Origin: Paenibacillus nanensis
GTDB taxonomy: Bacteria; Bacillota; Bacilli; Paenibacillales; Paenibacillaceae
Reading direction: 5' to 3'
DNA length: 52,775 nucleotides
Assembly: GCF_003583765.1 (NCBI RefSeq)
Contig: NZ_QXQA01000026.1
Location: 1 to 52,775 of the forward strand
This document shows positions 22,892-30,933 of this stretch, piece after piece (within the stretch, counting starts at the first letter, position 1; the number at the start of each line of letters is the position of its first letter). Both the position numbers and the translations under genes were made by a program. The notes under the pieces are model-generated. The model was not told the origin of the DNA. It worked only from the letters and a program-made list of their open reading frames with translations, and did no database searches.

Positions 22892-22963
22892 AAGCGAAGG
22901 CTACCGATGACTTTCTACTGCTCCGTCACTAGGTTTCCAAGCGGGGCACGGTACCCGTCGCTT
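22892..22963 (+). other. Candidate structured leader RNA
   Basis: The predicted transcript starts near 22891, at the foot of a long stem: AAGCGA (22892-22897) with TCGCTT (22958-22963), GG (22899-22900) with CC (22955-22956), and TACCG (22902-22906) with CGGTA (22949-22953), broken by two single mismatches. Inside it, TGAC (22908-22911) can pair with GTCA (22925-22928), and the loop segment GCTCC (22920-22924) can pair with GGGGC (22943-22947), which would be an H-type pseudoknot. It does not match a riboswitch class I know. Confidence 0.45.
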
Positions 22964-23002
22964 ATGGCTGCTACGTGTTTAAGCTGAAGGAGGGGACCCA
23001 TC

Positions 23003-23623
23003 ATGGGAGAGGTTGTGAAAATTGCGGTTAATCCGCCTATTCAAGTCGGCGGGAGCCTATTCAGCCCTATGCAGCTGGCTAAAATCGGCGCTTTGGCTGG
23101 CGAAGAGGCGAAGATCGAGATGACGCCTTTTAAGCAGCTTTATATAGAAGTGCCGCTCGAACAGCGTGACTTTATGATGAATGAGCTAAGAAATTCAGGT
23201 CTTGAGGTTACGCCGCCAGGCTTTGTGGTGAAAAGTCTGATTGCGTGCAACTTTTGCAAAGGCGCGGAAGAAGCGGGGTTAGAAACGGGGCTAAAACTTA
23301 ATGAGGCTATTGCAGGATTGGATACGCCAACGCCGTTAAAGGTCGGTTATGCCGGCTGTGGACTTGGCACGAGTGAACCTTTGTTGAAAGATATCGGAAT
23401 AGTCAAGACGAGGAATTCCTTCGATATCTATGTGGGCGGAGAACCAAAAGGGCTTAAGGCATCCATTGCCCAATTGCTAGTATCCGGGTTAACGGAAGAA
23501 CGCCTTATTCCTGCAATTACAGCTATAATCGAATATTATAAAACAAATGCCAAAGGCAAAGAGAAATTCGGTAAATTCATTCATCGTGCCTCGCTAGAGG
23601 AGTTGCGGAAAATTGCCAGGTAA
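23003..23623 (+). CDS. Sulfite/nitrite reductase-like (NirB/precorrin-type) protein with incomplete cysteine set
   Basis: A 206-aa soluble protein. Residues ~8-70 match the ferredoxin-like half domain of nitrite/sulfite reductases (AGEEAKIEMTPFKQLYIEV). Residues ~78-160 match the sirohaem/4Fe-4S domain. Instead of the usual C-x5-C and C-x3-C, it has Cys82 and Cys85 (ACNFC) and a single Cys119 (GYAGCG); the expected fourth Cys is Thr123. Full enzymes are far longer, so this is a small one-domain relative. It may bind a cofactor or sulfur species rather than catalyse six-electron reduction. GGAGGGG precedes the ATG, and it is under a CsoR-type operator. Confidence 0.75.
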   Translation: MGEVVKIAVNPPIQVGGSLFSPMQLAKIGALAGEEAKIEMTPFKQLYIEVPLEQRDFMMNELRNSGLEVTPPGFVVKSLIACNFCKGAEEAGLETGLKLNEAIAGLDTPTPLKVGYAGCGLGTSEPLLKDIGIVKTRNSFDIYVGGEPKGLKASIAQLLVSGLTEERLIPAITAIIEYYKTNAKGKEKFGKFIHRASLEELRKIAR

Positions 23624-23741
23624 CGGACGCAGGCTTCAAACTCTCCGGTTTCCCGATTTTTTCCACTCACAAAAACTTACCAGGTGATGAAGAAATAAAA
23701 TGAAACAGCCAATTGAATGGACCTCTCTAAAAAGCCGATTC

Positions 23742-23770
23742 AACCACGCCCAGCCCGGACGTGGTTTCTT
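23742..23770 (+). terminator. Intrinsic terminator between convergent units
   Basis: AACCACG / CGTGGTT stem around GGGC-rich loop sequence, then TCTTTCG. It closes the unit ending at 23623 and faces the response regulator gene (-). Confidence 0.7.
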
Positions 23771-23780
23771 TCGTCATGCC

Positions 23781-24443
23781 TCAATCTCTGCCCGACTGCT
23801 TTCCAATACCGGCATCCCTCGCCAGCAGGATGGCTTGAGTTCGGTCGACAACCTGCAGCTTGTTCAATATATTCGAGACGTGATTCCGAACCGTCTTCAA
23901 GCTAAGCTGGAACGATAGGGCGATATCCGCCATCGTCCTCCCGTTAGCGAGCTGCTCTAATATTTCATTCTCCCGGGCGGTCAGCCCTGGAAACATTTCT
24001 TTTTGCGGCGGATGCTGGATCGTATCGAAGTAATACATCATTTTGCTGGCGATTCCGGAGCTGAAGATCGCCTCCCCATCGGCAACGGCGACCAATGCGC
24101 GGATAATATCCTTGGGCTTTGATCCTTTGAGCAAATATCCGCGAGCGCCTGCCCGAATTGCCGAGAAGACGGAATTATCGTCGTCGAACATCGTCAGGAC
24201 CAGGATTCGGATGTGCGGATTGGTCATCGTAATTTGTCGGGTAGCTTCAATACCGTTGACGACGGGCATACTGATATCCATTAAAATCAGATCCGGCTGC
24301 AACGACTCTGCCAAACGCATGACTTCGTCTCCGGATTCTGCTTCCCCGACGATCTCCAATTCCTCATGACCCTGCAAGACGGCGGCGACTCCTTCCCGGA
24401 AGAGGGGATGGTCATCCGCTAACAATACTCTCAATTTCTCCAT
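23781..24443 (-). CDS. NarL/LuxR-family response regulator
   Basis: A 220-aa two-component response regulator. The receiver domain (~4-120) has the acidic pair Asp10-Asp11, phosphorylation site Asp56 (DLILMDISMP), Thr/Lys of VLTMFDDD and LLKGS. The LuxR-type helix-turn-helix follows at ~150-210, with LTARENEILEQLANGRTMAD and LSLKTVRNHVSNILNKL. A 13-bp gap separates it from the sensor kinase gene upstream, and they form one minus-strand operon. The inverted repeat at 26598-26617 in front of the operon is the likely binding site. Confidence 0.94.
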   Translation of the reverse strand: MEKLRVLLADDHPLFREGVAAVLQGHEELEIVGEAESGDEVMRLAESLQPDLILMDISMPVVNGIEATRQITMTNPHIRILVLTMFDDDNSVFSAIRAGARGYLLKGSKPKDIIRALVAVADGEAIFSSGIASKMMYYFDTIQHPPQKEMFPGLTARENEILEQLANGRTMADIALSFQLSLKTVRNHVSNILNKLQVVDRTQAILLARDAGIGKQSGRD

Positions 24444-24456
24444 TTATGAAACCTCC

Positions 24457-26520
24457 TTATTCCGATTGCGGTCGTGTGATCAACGGAATCTCAATCTCGA
24501 TTCGAGTTCCTGTCTCTGCTGTGTGTTGAAACGCAATCCGTCCGTTCAACTCCTCCGCGCGTTCCCGCATCGAGCGAATGCCGACGCCTTGTTTGGGAGC
24601 GCCGGACATGCCGATTCCATTGTCCGCAATTTGGATTCGAAGCGTCTCGTCAACGGACAGCCGAATATGGCATGCGGTGCCTTGTGAATGCCTCAGAGCG
24701 TTCGCGATCGCTTCCTGGACGATTCGAAAGACGGCCGCTTCTACCGCTGCCATTAACGGTGGCAGGGAATCGGGGGCATGAACAATGATGCGAAAGTTGG
24801 CTTGCTGGGAATGTGCCGCCAGTTCGCGAAGGGCGAAGAGCAAGCCGAATTCATCCAGAGAAGGCGGCCGGAGCGCATAGACGAGCCGCCGAATGTCCTC
24901 GATAGCTCCATCTAATTGGCGCTGAATATTGACAAGCATTGACTCCGCTTTAGTCGGCTGGCCTTCGAACTGATCGATTACAGTCGCAAGCTTCATGCTA
25001 ATGCTAGCCAAGTTAGATCCGAGTCCGTCATGAAGATCCCGCCGCAGCCTTCGTCTTTCTTCCTCTCTCGCACTGACCAGCTGTTCCCTTGAACGTTGAA
25101 GTTCGTTTGACAGAAGAGCTGTCCGGGTAGCAATAGCTACTTGCCGGATTAAGTCATCGAATAAGTACCGTTTGTTAGGAGGAATGATGTTATGGATAGC
25201 AGACGAGCCGAGAATCAATGTTCCTACAGGCTCATCTTGAATGGACAGCGGAATCTCCATACATTTGGCAACCGGCGTGCCATAGGACGCTAGCAGTATA
25301 TCCGGTCTATCACGATTATCCTTAATCGCGGCGTAAGATAGTCTTAAGCCTTCTGCCAGCGACTCCAACACGAGCGGTAAGAAGGTTCGATTCGAAACAA
25401 CCGCTTCAAGCTTATGAATTAAATTCGAGACAACCTGGTAAGGTTCCGCGCGCACGCCGTATATGAGCCGATTCACGGCTTTTTGCACTTTATCCCGCAG
25501 CGGCTGCAGCACAATCGAGATGATTCCGATCGTCAGTAAAGAAGCCAACCAATTGTCCGTCGTTTGAAAAATGGCGCCAACCATTCCTGTCGCAAGCGCG
25601 AAGACCGATACGATCGCAAAGCTCAGTACGGCGTAAACAATGGATCGATTAAAAATGGTTTCCATTCTCCGGCTTCTCTGCTCGATAACGGTAAGCGCCA
25701 CTGAGAAAGGAATCGATAACAAGCCGATATGCATGAATCCCCAAATGAAAAGTTTACTGACAGGATGATATCCGACGGCAAGCATTGTAACCGATCCAAT
25801 CATGTACAACGCGATGCTTCCGATGAACCATATCGTGCGTTGACGCTGCTCCGCCGAGAACGTCCTCTTGTAACGGTAAATTTGGGAATAGAAGATCAGA
25901 GCAAACAGGGTAGAGCTTTGAATAAAACGTAACGCGATTGGCCAGGTCGACATATCTAACACCGTCGATGGAGCGAAATAGGTCGATAACGCAAAAAATA
26001 ATCCGTATACCGCAAAGTATTTCGTCCAGCGGGGAGTAAACGTTCCGTCGGGATACAAGAAAAGCAGCAAATAAGACAAACCGAATAGGATATCCTGAAA
26101 TTCGAACGCCCTAACCGCGAGAGGCCAGGCTTCCAATACCGATCCGTCATTCGTGAATACGGAGCCTGTCGACAGAAGCACGATCGAGGTCGTATAACAA
26201 ACGGGATCGTTCGATCCATAACGAAATAGAATCCAGCTGACGGCGAAAAAGCTCAGGAACGATAATGCGGCGAATCCGCCTATTACTCCGCTATAAAACG
26301 AAACCGGCAGATCGATCTGATTCAAAATGGATAGCTGATCTGCAGTCAAATAAAAAATATCGTCGCACAAAAGCTCCTCTGAACAAGCGCTTTGATGCAG
26401 CGTATAACCCTTCCATAACGAAATCGCGAAAATACTAAGCGAGAGAAGGGCGAACAGAGGCCATATCGTATATCGACAAAGAAAGAAAAACCAGCTCTTG
26501 CCCTTAACCACCACGAGCAT
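24457..26520 (-). CDS. Membrane sensor histidine kinase (HisKA_3 type)
   Basis: A 687-aa sensor kinase. The N-terminal half (~1-330) has about ten transmembrane helices and no large external sensing domain, so it may sense a membrane or lipid signal. A GAF-like region follows (~365-470). The HisKA_3 domain has the phosphoacceptor His in RRDLHDGLGSNLASISM. ATP binding is shown by IVQEAIANALRHSQ, DNGIGM and GVGIRSMRERAEEL. I favour the ATG at 26520 (GGAAGGAGA lies 8 nt upstream) over an ATG at 26547. It pairs with the NarL-type regulator just downstream. The stimulus is unknown. Confidence 0.92.
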   Translation of the reverse strand: MLVVVKGKSWFFFLCRYTIWPLFALLSLSIFAISLWKGYTLHQSACSEELLCDDIFYLTADQLSILNQIDLPVSFYSGVIGGFAALSFLSFFAVSWILFRYGSNDPVCYTTSIVLLSTGSVFTNDGSVLEAWPLAVRAFEFQDILFGLSYLLLFLYPDGTFTPRWTKYFAVYGLFFALSTYFAPSTVLDMSTWPIALRFIQSSTLFALIFYSQIYRYKRTFSAEQRQRTIWFIGSIALYMIGSVTMLAVGYHPVSKLFIWGFMHIGLLSIPFSVALTVIEQRSRRMETIFNRSIVYAVLSFAIVSVFALATGMVGAIFQTTDNWLASLLTIGIISIVLQPLRDKVQKAVNRLIYGVRAEPYQVVSNLIHKLEAVVSNRTFLPLVLESLAEGLRLSYAAIKDNRDRPDILLASYGTPVAKCMEIPLSIQDEPVGTLILGSSAIHNIIPPNKRYLFDDLIRQVAIATRTALLSNELQRSREQLVSAREEERRRLRRDLHDGLGSNLASISMKLATVIDQFEGQPTKAESMLVNIQRQLDGAIEDIRRLVYALRPPSLDEFGLLFALRELAAHSQQANFRIIVHAPDSLPPLMAAVEAAVFRIVQEAIANALRHSQGTACHIRLSVDETLRIQIADNGIGMSGAPKQGVGIRSMRERAEELNGRIAFQHTAETGTRIEIEIPLITRPQSE

Positions 26521-26597
26521 TACACATTCTCCTTCCCGCTCCTTCATGCTGTCTTTCTAAAACTATATCGGGGATTCCTCCAGCGCGGAAGGGAAGT

Positions 26598-26617
26598 ATT
26601 CCCGTCAGATCGGGAAT
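26598..26617. promoter_or_regulatory. Inverted repeat in the divergent region, candidate response-regulator box
   Basis: ATTCCCG - TCAGAT - CGGGAAT, perfect 7-bp arms, between the two-component operon (-) and the membrane protein gene (+). It is well placed to control both. Confidence 0.65.
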
Positions 26618-26744
26618 TTTCTTCCTTACCGTTCGGGAGATGTGATCATGACGGCGGGACAGCTTCGTTGATATATTGTTCACGTCGCTTTTGTTATCGA
26701 AGGACGACGCAACTTATAACGACGCGCAGAAGCGGAGGATGAAC

Positions 26745-27278
26745 ATGACAATCGAAAGAGCGGTTAGATGGTTTGCATTTGTTGCAATGGTTGGAGGTAT
26801 TGTTAGGCTCGGGATGACCCCCTCGTCCTACATATGGGGAGGAGATAGCAATCAAGAGTTGATTTGCGCGTTTATCGCAAACATATTGATGGTTTTCGGT
26901 ACATTCGGCCTCTATTTGGCGCAAGTGAAAGAAGCGGGAAAATTCGGGTTTATCTCTTTTGCTATTATGGAGCTTGGACTCATATTGGTCACTTGCACGG
27001 TTTGGTCGTCCATGCTGCATGTGTCGCCTTGGGATTGGGGCATCGTGAAAGCTTTTGAAATATCGTCCGGGATGCTCGGGCTCTTGCTTTTCCCGATAGC
27101 CAATCTCAAAGCTCGCGTCCTCCCGAAATGGCCGAATTTCACTCTCATCATTATGTTAGCAGTAGGTGTAATCCCGATGTTCGAGAAAATCGTTGCTTTA
27201 TTGTGGGGAGCCGCCTATATCGGGATGGGTTACGCAGTATGGTCCTCCAAGCTAAAAAAGCCGAAATACGAACAGTAG
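26745..27278 (+). CDS. Hypothetical membrane protein
   Basis: A 177-aa integral membrane protein with about six hydrophobic helices (for example VRWFAFVAMVGGIVRLGM, FIANILMVFGTFGLYLAQV, FISFAIMELGLILVTCTVW). I do not recognise the family. I use the ATG at 26745 because CGGAGG lies 6 nt upstream; earlier ATGs lack a site. It is transcribed divergently from the two-component operon and shares the 26598-26617 inverted repeat region, so it is a good candidate for the regulated target of that system. Confidence 0.65.
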   Translation: MTIERAVRWFAFVAMVGGIVRLGMTPSSYIWGGDSNQELICAFIANILMVFGTFGLYLAQVKEAGKFGFISFAIMELGLILVTCTVWSSMLHVSPWDWGIVKAFEISSGMLGLLLFPIANLKARVLPKWPNFTLIIMLAVGVIPMFEKIVALLWGAAYIGMGYAVWSSKLKKPKYEQ

Positions 27279-27413
27279 AACATACATCAATACTGCGAGC
27301 TGACGTCGATACCCAATCGGCGTCTTTTTGTTAATCCGAATCTTTGACCATTCTTTATTAGCTTGTTACAATAAGACCACAGCAATAACAATTTTTCATG
27401 GGGTGGTCGAAAC

Positions 27414-27842
27414 TTGCATTGCGACAACGAACGATTGGATTTATGGCTATCCATATCCCATATTTATTCTTGCATCAATGATAAATTGGAACAAGCGCTG
27501 CTCAAGCAGTGCAACATCTCTTTAAAGGAATTTTACGTTCTTAAATTCGTATCCGGCTCGGCGTGTAAGGAATTGCGGTTGCAACAGCTCCAGGAGATGG
27601 TGGGATTAAGCCAAAGCGCGACGTCCCGTCTTGTGGATCGGATGGAAGCACCGCATGTTGGAGCTTTGGAACGTCATTCCTGCGCGAACGATCGAAGAGG
27701 TATCTTTACCCGCATCACGCATTCTGGCGAGCAAAAGTATCAGCTCGCTCTGACGATTGTGAATCAAGTGCTCGATGCAGAGCTTCAACAGGATGGCGTC
27801 TTGAAGGAGCTTGAAATCCTTATAAAACAGCTACAAAAGTAG
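27414..27842 (+). CDS. MarR family transcriptional regulator
   Basis: A 142-aa winged-helix repressor. The recognition helix lies in LQEMVGLSQSATSRLVDRME; the wing follows (ANDRRGIFTRITHSGEQKYQ), both typical of MarR. The start is TTG at 27414, preceded by GGGGTGG. Cys3, Cys17, Cys28 and Cys47 offer possible redox sensing. The gene lies 84 bp before the old-yellow-enzyme gene, and the palindrome at 27882-27893 lies between them. MarR regulators next to this enzyme family usually respond to electrophiles or aromatic ligands. Confidence 0.88.
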   Translation: MHCDNERLDLWLSISHIYSCINDKLEQALLKQCNISLKEFYVLKFVSGSACKELRLQQLQEMVGLSQSATSRLVDRMEAPHVGALERHSCANDRRGIFTRITHSGEQKYQLALTIVNQVLDAELQQDGVLKELEILIKQLQK

Positions 27843-27848
27843 GAGCAC

Positions 27849-27877
27849 TTGACACGGCTCTTCTTTTTCGTTAATTT
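27849..27877 (+). promoter_or_regulatory. Promoter of the old-yellow-enzyme gene
   Basis: TTGACA, a 17-bp spacer and TAATTT, immediately after the marR-like stop. Confidence 0.65.
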
Positions 27878-27881
27878 ATAT

Positions 27882-27893
27882 GCATGCGCATGC
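27882..27893. promoter_or_regulatory. Palindrome, candidate MarR operator
   Basis: Perfect 12-bp palindrome GCATGCGCATGC just downstream of the promoter at 27849-27877, where a repressor would block transcription. Confidence 0.6.
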
Positions 27894-27926
27894 TTTTATA
27901 TATAAAATTACTATCGGAGGGAAACC

Positions 27927-28967
27927 ATGACAACCACGCAAACCGTGAAAGCCTTGTTTCAACCCTTTACTTCGGATAAGCTAACCCTAGCTAACCGGAC
28001 TGTAATGGCGCCCATGACCCGTCAGAAATCGCCGAATGGCGTTCCAGGGCCGGACGTAGCCGCCTACTATCGCCGCAGAGCGGAGCATGGAGTAGGACTC
28101 ATCGTTACGGAAGGCACCGTTATTCATCATCCGGATGCGAGCAATCAGAAGGATGTCCCGCTTTTTTACGGGGAAGAAGCCTTGAACGGCTGGGCGAACG
28201 TCGTTGCCGAGGTTCATGCTGCGGGAGGGAAAATCGTTCCTCAAATCTGGCATATGGGCGCACGCGGTAACGTGAACGATTACTCCGAAGAGGAAATCGC
28301 CGGCATAGTCCGGGAATTCGCCAAAGCTGCCGCGGAAGCCAAACGTCTAGGCTTTGACGGCATCGAGCTCCACGGCGCTCACGGTTATTTGATCGACCAG
28401 TTTTTCTGGGAGAAAACAAACCAGCGGACGGACCGGTACGGAGGAAGCTTAATCAATCGTACGACCTTTGCGGCGGAAGTCGTGAAAGCTTGCCGCGAAG
28501 CTGTAGGCCCCGATTTCCCGATTATTCTGCGCATCTCGCAATGGAAGGGAATCGACTATACGGCGAAGCTTGTTAGGACCCCGGAGGAGTTGGCACAATT
28601 TCTCGAACCGCTGGTGAACGCTGGCGTAGATATATTCCATTGTTCAACGCGGCGCTTCTGGGAACCGGAATTTGAAGGCTCCGATCTGAATCTTGCGGGC
28701 TGGGTGAAGAAACTGACAAGCAAACCAACCATTACGGTTGGTTCGGTAGGTTTGGATGGAGACGTGACGAACTTTTTCAAGACGGGAAGCGGCGCGGGGA
28801 ACGCCAGCTTGGATGGCTTGATTCCCAAGCTGGAAAGCCAAGAGTTCGATCTCATCGCGATCGGCCGAGCTTTGCTTGCGGATCCGGCTTGGGTCAGCAA
28901 AATCAGAGATGGGAAGCTGGAAGATCTGATTCCTTTCTCGCCACAAGCGCTCCAAACTTTACATTAA
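27927..28967 (+). CDS. NADH:flavin oxidoreductase, old yellow enzyme family
   Basis: A 346-aa FMN-dependent ene-reductase of the OYE family that reduces activated alkenes, quinones or nitro compounds using NAD(P)H. The TIM-barrel is visible from FQPFTSDKLTLANRTVMAPM (first strand and flavin contact) to IELHGAHGYLIDQFFWEKTN with RTDRYGGS (substrate His and FMN phosphate loop) and IAIGRALLADPAWVSKIR at the end. A GGAGGG site precedes the ATG. It is probably under the control of the MarR-type gene upstream and serves in electrophile detoxification. The natural substrate is unknown. Confidence 0.94.
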   Translation: MTTTQTVKALFQPFTSDKLTLANRTVMAPMTRQKSPNGVPGPDVAAYYRRRAEHGVGLIVTEGTVIHHPDASNQKDVPLFYGEEALNGWANVVAEVHAAGGKIVPQIWHMGARGNVNDYSEEEIAGIVREFAKAAAEAKRLGFDGIELHGAHGYLIDQFFWEKTNQRTDRYGGSLINRTTFAAEVVKACREAVGPDFPIILRISQWKGIDYTAKLVRTPEELAQFLEPLVNAGVDIFHCSTRRFWEPEFEGSDLNLAGWVKKLTSKPTITVGSVGLDGDVTNFFKTGSGAGNASLDGLIPKLESQEFDLIAIGRALLADPAWVSKIRDGKLEDLIPFSPQALQTLH

Positions 28968-28996
28968 TTTCGAAAGCTCCAAGGGGAGAGCACGGT

Positions 28997-29029
28997 AAAG
29001 GGCAGTCCGTTTCGGGCTGCCCTTTTGCA
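28997..29029 (+). terminator. Intrinsic terminator after the OYE gene
   Basis: 13-bp stem AAAGGGCAGTCCG / CGGGCTGCCCTTT with a TTT loop and one G-U pair, followed by TGC. Very stable. Confidence 0.85.
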
Positions 29030-29304
29030 GCATGAAGAATAGAACCATTTTCGAATTATGAAACTTTTCGGAAGCATTAACGTATAGGTAGCGTGGAAAA
29101 TAGCTTGCTAATCATTTACACGACTCAATGAGGTGAACAAGTTAGTGGAAGAAGATTCAGATGAAGACGGTGAACCTGCCAATCGGAACGTCTGCAATTT
29201 GAAAAAGGAACGACAAATCAACATTAATTTTTATTTGCGTCTCTAGATCATCCGCTCATGGTATTAACAGCATGTATTTATAAATATCATGGAGGATGAA
29301 TAAC
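29030..29304. other. Intergenic region before the CNNM gene
   Basis: About 275 bp with no convincing gene. A 37-codon GTG-started frame (29133 to about 29246) rich in Glu and Asp exists, but it has no good ribosome binding site. No clear magnesium riboswitch was recognised, although the next gene belongs to a divalent-cation transporter family. Confidence 0.5.
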
Positions 29305-30624
29305 GTGTATTTCGAAATTATTGTTCTACTGTTTCTTATCGTGCTGAATGCTTTCTTCGCTGCTTCCGAGATCGCATTGATCTCGTTGAACGATAACAAA
29401 ATAAAATCCATGGCGGACTCGGGACACAAAAAAGCTAAACTATTACAACAATTGTTAGCTGAGCCAAGCCGCTTTTTGGCTACGATCCAGATTGGCATTA
29501 CATTAGCGGGATTCATGGCAAGTGCGTTTGCTGCGGAAAGATTCGCCGGCGAGTTGGCAACGGCGTTAGCCTCAGCCGGAATTCCGTTGTCCGAAAATAT
29601 TTTGGAGACGGTATCGTTAATCGCCATCACGCTGCTCCTTTCTTATTTTACGTTGGTTCTCGGAGAGCTTGTGCCGAAGCGGGTTGCCATGCAAAAGGCC
29701 GACACCATCGCCATGTTCGCTGCGACGCCCTTGACCTTGTTGTCAAAACTAACGGCGCCTTTCGTTAAACTGCTTACGATCTCGACGAATCTGCTAGTTC
29801 GTATGATGGGGGTTGATCCAAATGCGAATAAGGAGCAGGTGACCGAAGAAGAAATTCGAATGATGGTGGATGTAGGCGAAGAAAATGGAGCCATTGATGA
29901 AGATGAAAAGATGATGATTAACAATATCTTCGAATTTGACAACAAAACGGTATCCGACATTCTTACACACCGAACAAAAGTCGTTTTTGTTCCGTTTCAA
30001 TCAACACTCCAAGAGGTTGCCGATATAGCGCAGCGCGAGAAATATACCCGATTCCCGGTATTTGATCATGAAGTCGACAATATTGTAGGTGTCTTGCATA
30101 CCAAAGACTTGATACCGTTCATCGGGGCGTCCGGCGCATCGTTTGATCTGAAGGCCATTCTTCACAAGCCGTATTTCGTACCGGAATCGAAGCGAATTGA
30201 CGAGCTGTTTAATGAGTTGAAGAAGGAAAAAGTTCATATGGCTATCGCAATCGACGAGTACGGCGGGATTGCCGGTATTGTCACGACGGAAGACTTGCTT
30301 GAAGAGATTGTTGGTAATATTTATGACGAACATGACGAAGAAGATAAAGATATTGAACAGCTGAATGACCGTTCATTCTTAATAAGAGGGGACTTATCGT
30401 TACGTGATGTTCAAGAATTTTTGAGAATCGATTTGCCTCTACAGGCTTTTGATACCTTAAGCGGTTTTATCGTGGGCAGACTCGGTACGATCCCGAATGC
30501 AGGCGACAAACTAGTGTTGGAATATAACGGGGTTGAATTTCATGCGGAGATTGTCAGCGAAAAACGGATTGAAAAAGTACGCGTTCTGCTGACAGAAGGC
30601 TCCGATTTCGTAAAAGCAGAATAA
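29305..30624 (+). CDS. CNNM/CorC family divalent cation transporter (hemolysin family)
   Basis: A 439-aa membrane protein of the CNNM/CorC group, which moves Mg2+ (or Co2+) out of the cell. A DUF21 transmembrane domain (~1-190) starts IIVLLFLIVLNAFFAASEIA and includes LGELVPKRVAMQKADTIA. A pair of CBS domains follows (~205-330) with VVFVPFQSTLQEVADIAQRE and AIAIDEYGGIAGIVTTEDLL. The CorC/HlyC transporter-associated domain (~350-430) has FLIRGDLSLRDVQEFL. The GTG at 29305 is 9 nt after GGAGG; an ATG at 29296 sits on that site. It stands alone between terminators. Confidence 0.93.
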   Translation: MYFEIIVLLFLIVLNAFFAASEIALISLNDNKIKSMADSGHKKAKLLQQLLAEPSRFLATIQIGITLAGFMASAFAAERFAGELATALASAGIPLSENILETVSLIAITLLLSYFTLVLGELVPKRVAMQKADTIAMFAATPLTLLSKLTAPFVKLLTISTNLLVRMMGVDPNANKEQVTEEEIRMMVDVGEENGAIDEDEKMMINNIFEFDNKTVSDILTHRTKVVFVPFQSTLQEVADIAQREKYTRFPVFDHEVDNIVGVLHTKDLIPFIGASGASFDLKAILHKPYFVPESKRIDELFNELKKEKVHMAIAIDEYGGIAGIVTTEDLLEEIVGNIYDEHDEEDKDIEQLNDRSFLIRGDLSLRDVQEFLRIDLPLQAFDTLSGFIVGRLGTIPNAGDKLVLEYNGVEFHAEIVSEKRIEKVRVLLTEGSDFVKAE

Positions 30625-30634
30625 TTACCGATTG

Positions 30635-30675
30635 ACGACCTTACCAGGGTTTACTTGGATAAGGTCGTTTTTTTT
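30635..30675 (+). terminator. Intrinsic terminator after the CNNM gene
   Basis: ACGACCTTA / TAAGGTCGT stem enclosing an inner CCA/TGG, followed by eight Ts. Confidence 0.93.
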
Positions 30676-30933
30676 AGGCGCGGCTTAAGGTCTTTTTGTG
30701 AGAGCGCGAAACAATCAGACCTACGCAATTGTCATACGGGATGGGAGGGATTCAACCGGTTCCGACGAATAAGAAACTAGATTGAACTCCCTACATGACG
30801 TCACACAATTTCCCATAATGTTGCCAAACAATAACTGCAATTACCCTGTAATCTAATTGCGAAGGGGAAATACATACAGGTAGAACAAACGGAATCCCCG
30901 AAAACAATTCTACGGGTAAAGGAGTTTTGGCAA
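30676..30933. other. Intergenic region before the secreted protein
   Basis: About 260 bp without a gene. It should contain the promoter of the secreted protein at 30934, but I could not single out a convincing -35/-10 pair. No repeat or RNA gene was recognised. Confidence 0.5.

Noticed and set aside
29133..29246. A 37-codon GTG-started frame in the intergenic region before the CNNM gene
   Set aside because: No good ribosome binding site, no recognisable sequence, and length within chance expectation.
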